Part shown: one piece after another, positions 6,167 to 7,600 of the stretch
How positions within the stretch are numbered: the stretch's first letter is position 1
Layout of the letters: each line of letters starts with the position of its first letter
Source: RBG-16-57-9 sp964529745
GTDB taxonomy: Archaea; Thermoproteota; Bathyarchaeia; TCS64
Length of the DNA: 7,600 bases
Reading direction: 5' to 3'
Assembly (NCBI GenBank): GCA_964529745.1
Contig: CAZGZR010000115.1
Location: forward strand, 1 to 7,600
Made by a program: the position numbers and the translations under genes
The notes under the pieces: model-generated
What the model was told of the DNA's origin: nothing
The model's input: only the letters and a program-made list of their open reading frames with translations
Databases searched by the model: none

Positions 6167-6841
6167 TTAGCTTGTCTCGCCTTCCTCGACTCTCCAGTTG
6201 AACTCCACGTTCCCCTTGGACTTGCCCGTCTTGTCGATCTCGGTGTAGGTGACGGTGATCTCCTCGTAGTTCAGCGTAATCGTCTCCACGGGGGTGCCCT
6301 CCTCGGCGCTCCCGCTGCTTTGGAAGCTGGTCACCATGACGTTCTCCAGCTCGTACTTGTAGTAAGTCGAGGAGCCGCCCTCGACCGCCCGGCACACGTC
6401 TATCATCAGGGACGGTATGACCTCTCCCCTGGCGCATTTCTCCATGAGCTTGGGGCTCGACTTGTCCAGCTCCTTGACGACGACGATGTCCTCTATCACC
6501 ACGTTGCCTCTTCTCCTGGTGGTGCCCGTGGCTCCGGCCTCGGGGTCGGCCATGCCCATGCTGCAGGAGAGTATCTCGATCCAGTCTTTGTGGTCAACGT
6601 CCGTCGCCTCGCCGTCGATCCCGGTTACGTGTAAATACATGTTGCCGCCGGCGGTGCCTGTGCTGGATACGGTGGTCTCCGGTGCCTCGCCGCCGCTTGA
6701 CCCGAAGAGGTCCTCAAGTATGCCGTGCACGCCTAAGCCCTGTAGTCCGAGGGTCTGCTGGGGGACTAGGCCGATCGCCATTGACAGGATCAGCGCCACG
6801 GCAAGGAAGGGTGTTAAAACTTTTCCAGAAACTGTGTACAC
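6167..6841 (-). CDS. Hcp-family (type VI secretion tube) homologue with N-terminal signal peptide
   Basis: 224 residues. Residues 1-32 form a signal peptide or anchor: one Lys at 7, a hydrophobic core at about 10-25 (LTPFLAVALILSMAIGLV), then Gln/Gly-rich sequence. Next comes a Ser/Thr/Gly-rich linker (about 48-66), then an Hcp domain at about 67-218. This domain shows the Hcp pattern in order: MYLHVTGIDGEATD-x-DHKDWIEILS, a basic loop (TTRRRG), VVIEDIVVVKELDKSSPKLMEKCARGE, YYKYELENVMVTSF, and ETITLNYEEITVTY. Hcp normally forms hexameric rings stacked as the inner T6SS tube, in the cytosol and without a Sec signal. Here the signal peptide implies an extracytoplasmic protein outside any T6SS, and no sheath, VgrG, baseplate or ClpV gene is present. 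The GTG start is chosen because a TATA box lies about 31 nt upstream and the next in-frame ATG (residue 21) would destroy the signal peptide. Ring formation outside the cell is inference. Homology to Hcp is strong by motif. Confidence 0.87.
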   Translation of the reverse strand: MYTVSGKVLTPFLAVALILSMAIGLVPQQTLGLQGLGVHGILEDLFGSSGGEAPETTVSSTGTAGGNMYLHVTGIDGEATDVDHKDWIEILSCSMGMADPEAGATGTTRRRGNVVIEDIVVVKELDKSSPKLMEKCARGEVIPSLMIDVCRAVEGGSSTYYKYELENVMVTSFQSSGSAEEGTPVETITLNYEEITVTYTEIDKTGKSKGNVEFNWRVEEGETS

Positions 6842-6865
6842 CTCCAGAGATAACCCGCCCCTCGA

Positions 6866-6880
6866 AAGTATATATTATTC
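6866..6880 (-). promoter_or_regulatory. TATA box of the Hcp-like gene
   Basis: On the minus strand, AATAATATATACTTT is the clearest TATA element in the window, centred about 31 nt before the GTG at 6841. Transcription would begin at or a few bases before the start codon. GGAGGTG (6845-6839) looks like a Shine-Dalgarno sequence but contains the GTG start codon itself, so it cannot act for that start. Confidence 0.6.
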
Positions 6881-6930
6881 CTCGGCGAGCCCGGGGCAAC
6901 GCTACCCCTAATGCTTCTATAATAAACGTG

Positions 6931-6946
6931 GATAGGAAAGAAAATT
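6931..6946 (-). terminator. T-rich end signal after RWWD-protein copy B
   Basis: Read on the minus strand, AATTTTCTTTCCTATC begins about 5 bases after the TAA stop of copy B. It is a modest pyrimidine/T-rich tract and would separate copy B from the Hcp-like gene, which has its own promoter downstream. Confidence 0.35.
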
Positions 6947-6950
6947 GAGG

Positions 6951-7319
6951 TTACCCGGCTCCCTCGACGGTCTGGAACTCGGGCTCGGTCTGGAACTGCC
7001 AGGGCAGGAACGTCGGTCTCTCCTCCGGGAACAGCTTCATCATCCGATCCCTCAGCTTCACGTCCCTCTCAGTGAAGGGCGCCGGCTTCTTCTGCGTCAT
7101 GACCACCCTGAATATCGAGAGGAACACGGTCAACGTGTCTGACTTTATCATGTACCTGTCCCTCAACTCCTTGTGGTAGGTGAGCTCCAGGTCCCAGCCG
7201 TAGTCTGGGAGGGCCGTCACCTCGTAATCCTTCGAGAGCTCCTTGGCTAGCCCATCGACGTCGATCCTGTCCCACCACCTCCACCTGACGTAGTGGTAAG
7301 CCTTGGTCGGTTCGTCCAT
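6951..7319 (-). CDS. Conserved small protein of unknown family, 'RWWD protein' copy B
   Basis: 122 residues from the ATG at 7319, paralogous to the protein at 2281-2634. It carries the same landmarks: RWWDRIDVD, KELSKDYEV, SDTLTVFLSIFRVV, APFTERDVKLRDRM, RPTFLPWQF and EPEF. It lacks signal peptide and membrane segments. The frame is open 30 codons further upstream (to 7409), but the ATG at 7319 is preferred for three reasons: a TATA-like box lies 27-28 nt before it, the Shine-Dalgarno-like GGAGTGATC precedes it, and the distance to RWWD (13 residues) then equals that of copy A. It faces away from the M55 peptidase gene and is followed by the Hcp-like gene on the same strand. Function unknown; the longest conserved blocks (DTL..RVV and LRDRM..RPT) are helical and rich in Arg. 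Confidence 0.85.
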   Translation of the reverse strand: MDEPTKAYHYVRWRWWDRIDVDGLAKELSKDYEVTALPDYGWDLELTYHKELRDRYMIKSDTLTVFLSIFRVVMTQKKPAPFTERDVKLRDRMMKLFPEERPTFLPWQFQTEPEFQTVEGAG

Positions 7320-7340
7320 GTTGATCACTCCGCCACGGTG

Positions 7341-7352
7341 GTTGATAAACTG
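7341..7352 (-). promoter_or_regulatory. TATA box of RWWD-protein copy B
   Basis: On the minus strand CAGTTTATCAAC is centred about 27-28 nt before the ATG at 7319. Between box and start lies a short odd palindrome, CCAC-G-GTGG (7333-7341), in a place where an operator could sit; it is too short to claim as one. Confidence 0.5.
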
Positions 7353-7396
7353 AATCATGGATCGGCCTCGCAGCCCGCTTTTCATCGGCGTCAAGA

Positions 7397-7408
7397 TAGC
7401 TTTATCCA
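7397..7408 (+). promoter_or_regulatory. TATA box of the M55 aminopeptidase gene
   Basis: TAGCTTTATCCA is centred about 29-30 nt before the ATG at 7433, fitting a leaderless start. It shares the TTTATC core with the divergent box of copy B, about 55 bases away. A second AT-rich patch, CTTTTATG at 7421, is too close to the ATG to serve. Confidence 0.5.
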
Positions 7409-7432
7409 AGTTCTCGCCATCTTTTATGCACC

Positions 7433-7600
7433 ATGAAAGTGTTCATATCCGTTGACATGGAGGGAGCCTCCGGGGTGACGACGTGGGACGACGTCGTGCC
7501 GGGTAGGATGTTCTACCGGCAATCGAGGGCGCTCTTGACCCGCGACGTGAACTCGGCCATCGAGGGCGCCCTCTACGCGGGGGCCTCGGAGATACTGGTG
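7433..7600 (+). CDS. M55 family D-aminopeptidase, DppA-like (3' end missing)
   Basis: Only the first 56 codons are in the window, ending MKVFISVDMEGASGV... to ..GASEILV at the right edge. The opening matches the M55 signature: in Bacillus subtilis DppA, a zinc-dependent decameric D-aminopeptidase, Asp8 and Glu10 bind metal, and here D8 and E10 fall in the same SVDMEG motif. The remaining ligands (the histidines and a later Glu) lie beyond the edge. The family trims D-amino-acid-containing or other small peptides in the cytosol; the true substrate of archaeal members is mostly unknown. The gene is divergent from RWWD copy B, with 113 bases between starts holding both promoters. Confidence 0.88.
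   Translation, partial: MKVFISVDMEGASGVTTWDDVVPGRMFYRQSRALLTRDVNSAIEGALYAGASEILV

Noticed and set aside
6158..6634. Plus-strand frame opposite the Hcp-like gene, preceded by TATAAAAG at 6145-6152
   Set aside because: The TATA-like stretch lies only about 10 bases from the ATG and is better explained as the complement of the Hcp gene's T-tract terminator; the translation is low-complexity antisense.
6839..6845. GGAGGTG as ribosome binding site for the Hcp-like gene
   Set aside because: It contains the GTG start codon, and no start codon lies 5-10 bases downstream, so it cannot work as a Shine-Dalgarno site for this gene.

Overview
The window looks archaeal, most likely from a GC-rich member of the Thermoproteota/TACK lineages, though it holds no RNA gene that could fix this. 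Three things point that way. AT-rich TATA-type boxes sit about 25-33 nt upstream of most start codons, with little or no leader. Arginine and isoleucine are often coded by AGG/AGA and ATA. The protein types (FtsX-type permease with a large outer domain, M55 aminopeptidase, VOC and DinB proteins) are all common in archaea. No mobile element, tRNA, rRNA or CRISPR array was seen.

Layout: (1) 2-1630, plus: the 3' part of a large probably extracellular protein, possibly a glycoside-hydrolase-like barrel, ending in one membrane anchor. (2) 1661-2152, plus: a DinB-like gene cut by an in-frame TAG exactly where the family has the Gln of its HHRGQ motif. (3) 2281-2634, plus: a small protein of unknown family ('RWWD protein', copy A). 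(4) 2734-5685, plus: a 983-residue FtsX/MacB-like permease with an N-terminal carboxypeptidase-regulatory-like outer domain and extra membrane segments. (5) 5720-6127, plus: a VOC (glyoxalase/bleomycin-resistance fold) protein. (6) 6167-6841, minus: a signal-peptide-bearing homologue of Hcp, the type VI secretion tube protein. (7) 6951-7319, minus: RWWD protein copy B, a clear paralogue of copy A. (8) 7433-7600, plus: the start of an M55 DppA-like D-aminopeptidase, divergent from copy B.

Most genes seem to have their own promoter, so this is a set of single-gene units rather than one operon. Three products (gene 1, the permease and the Hcp-like protein) carry export or membrane signals, so the region leans towards the cell surface, but nothing in the sequence joins them in one pathway. 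The most notable points are the Sec-type Hcp homologue in an apparent archaeon with no other T6SS part in view, the duplicated RWWD family that I cannot assign, and the amber codon at the DinB motif.
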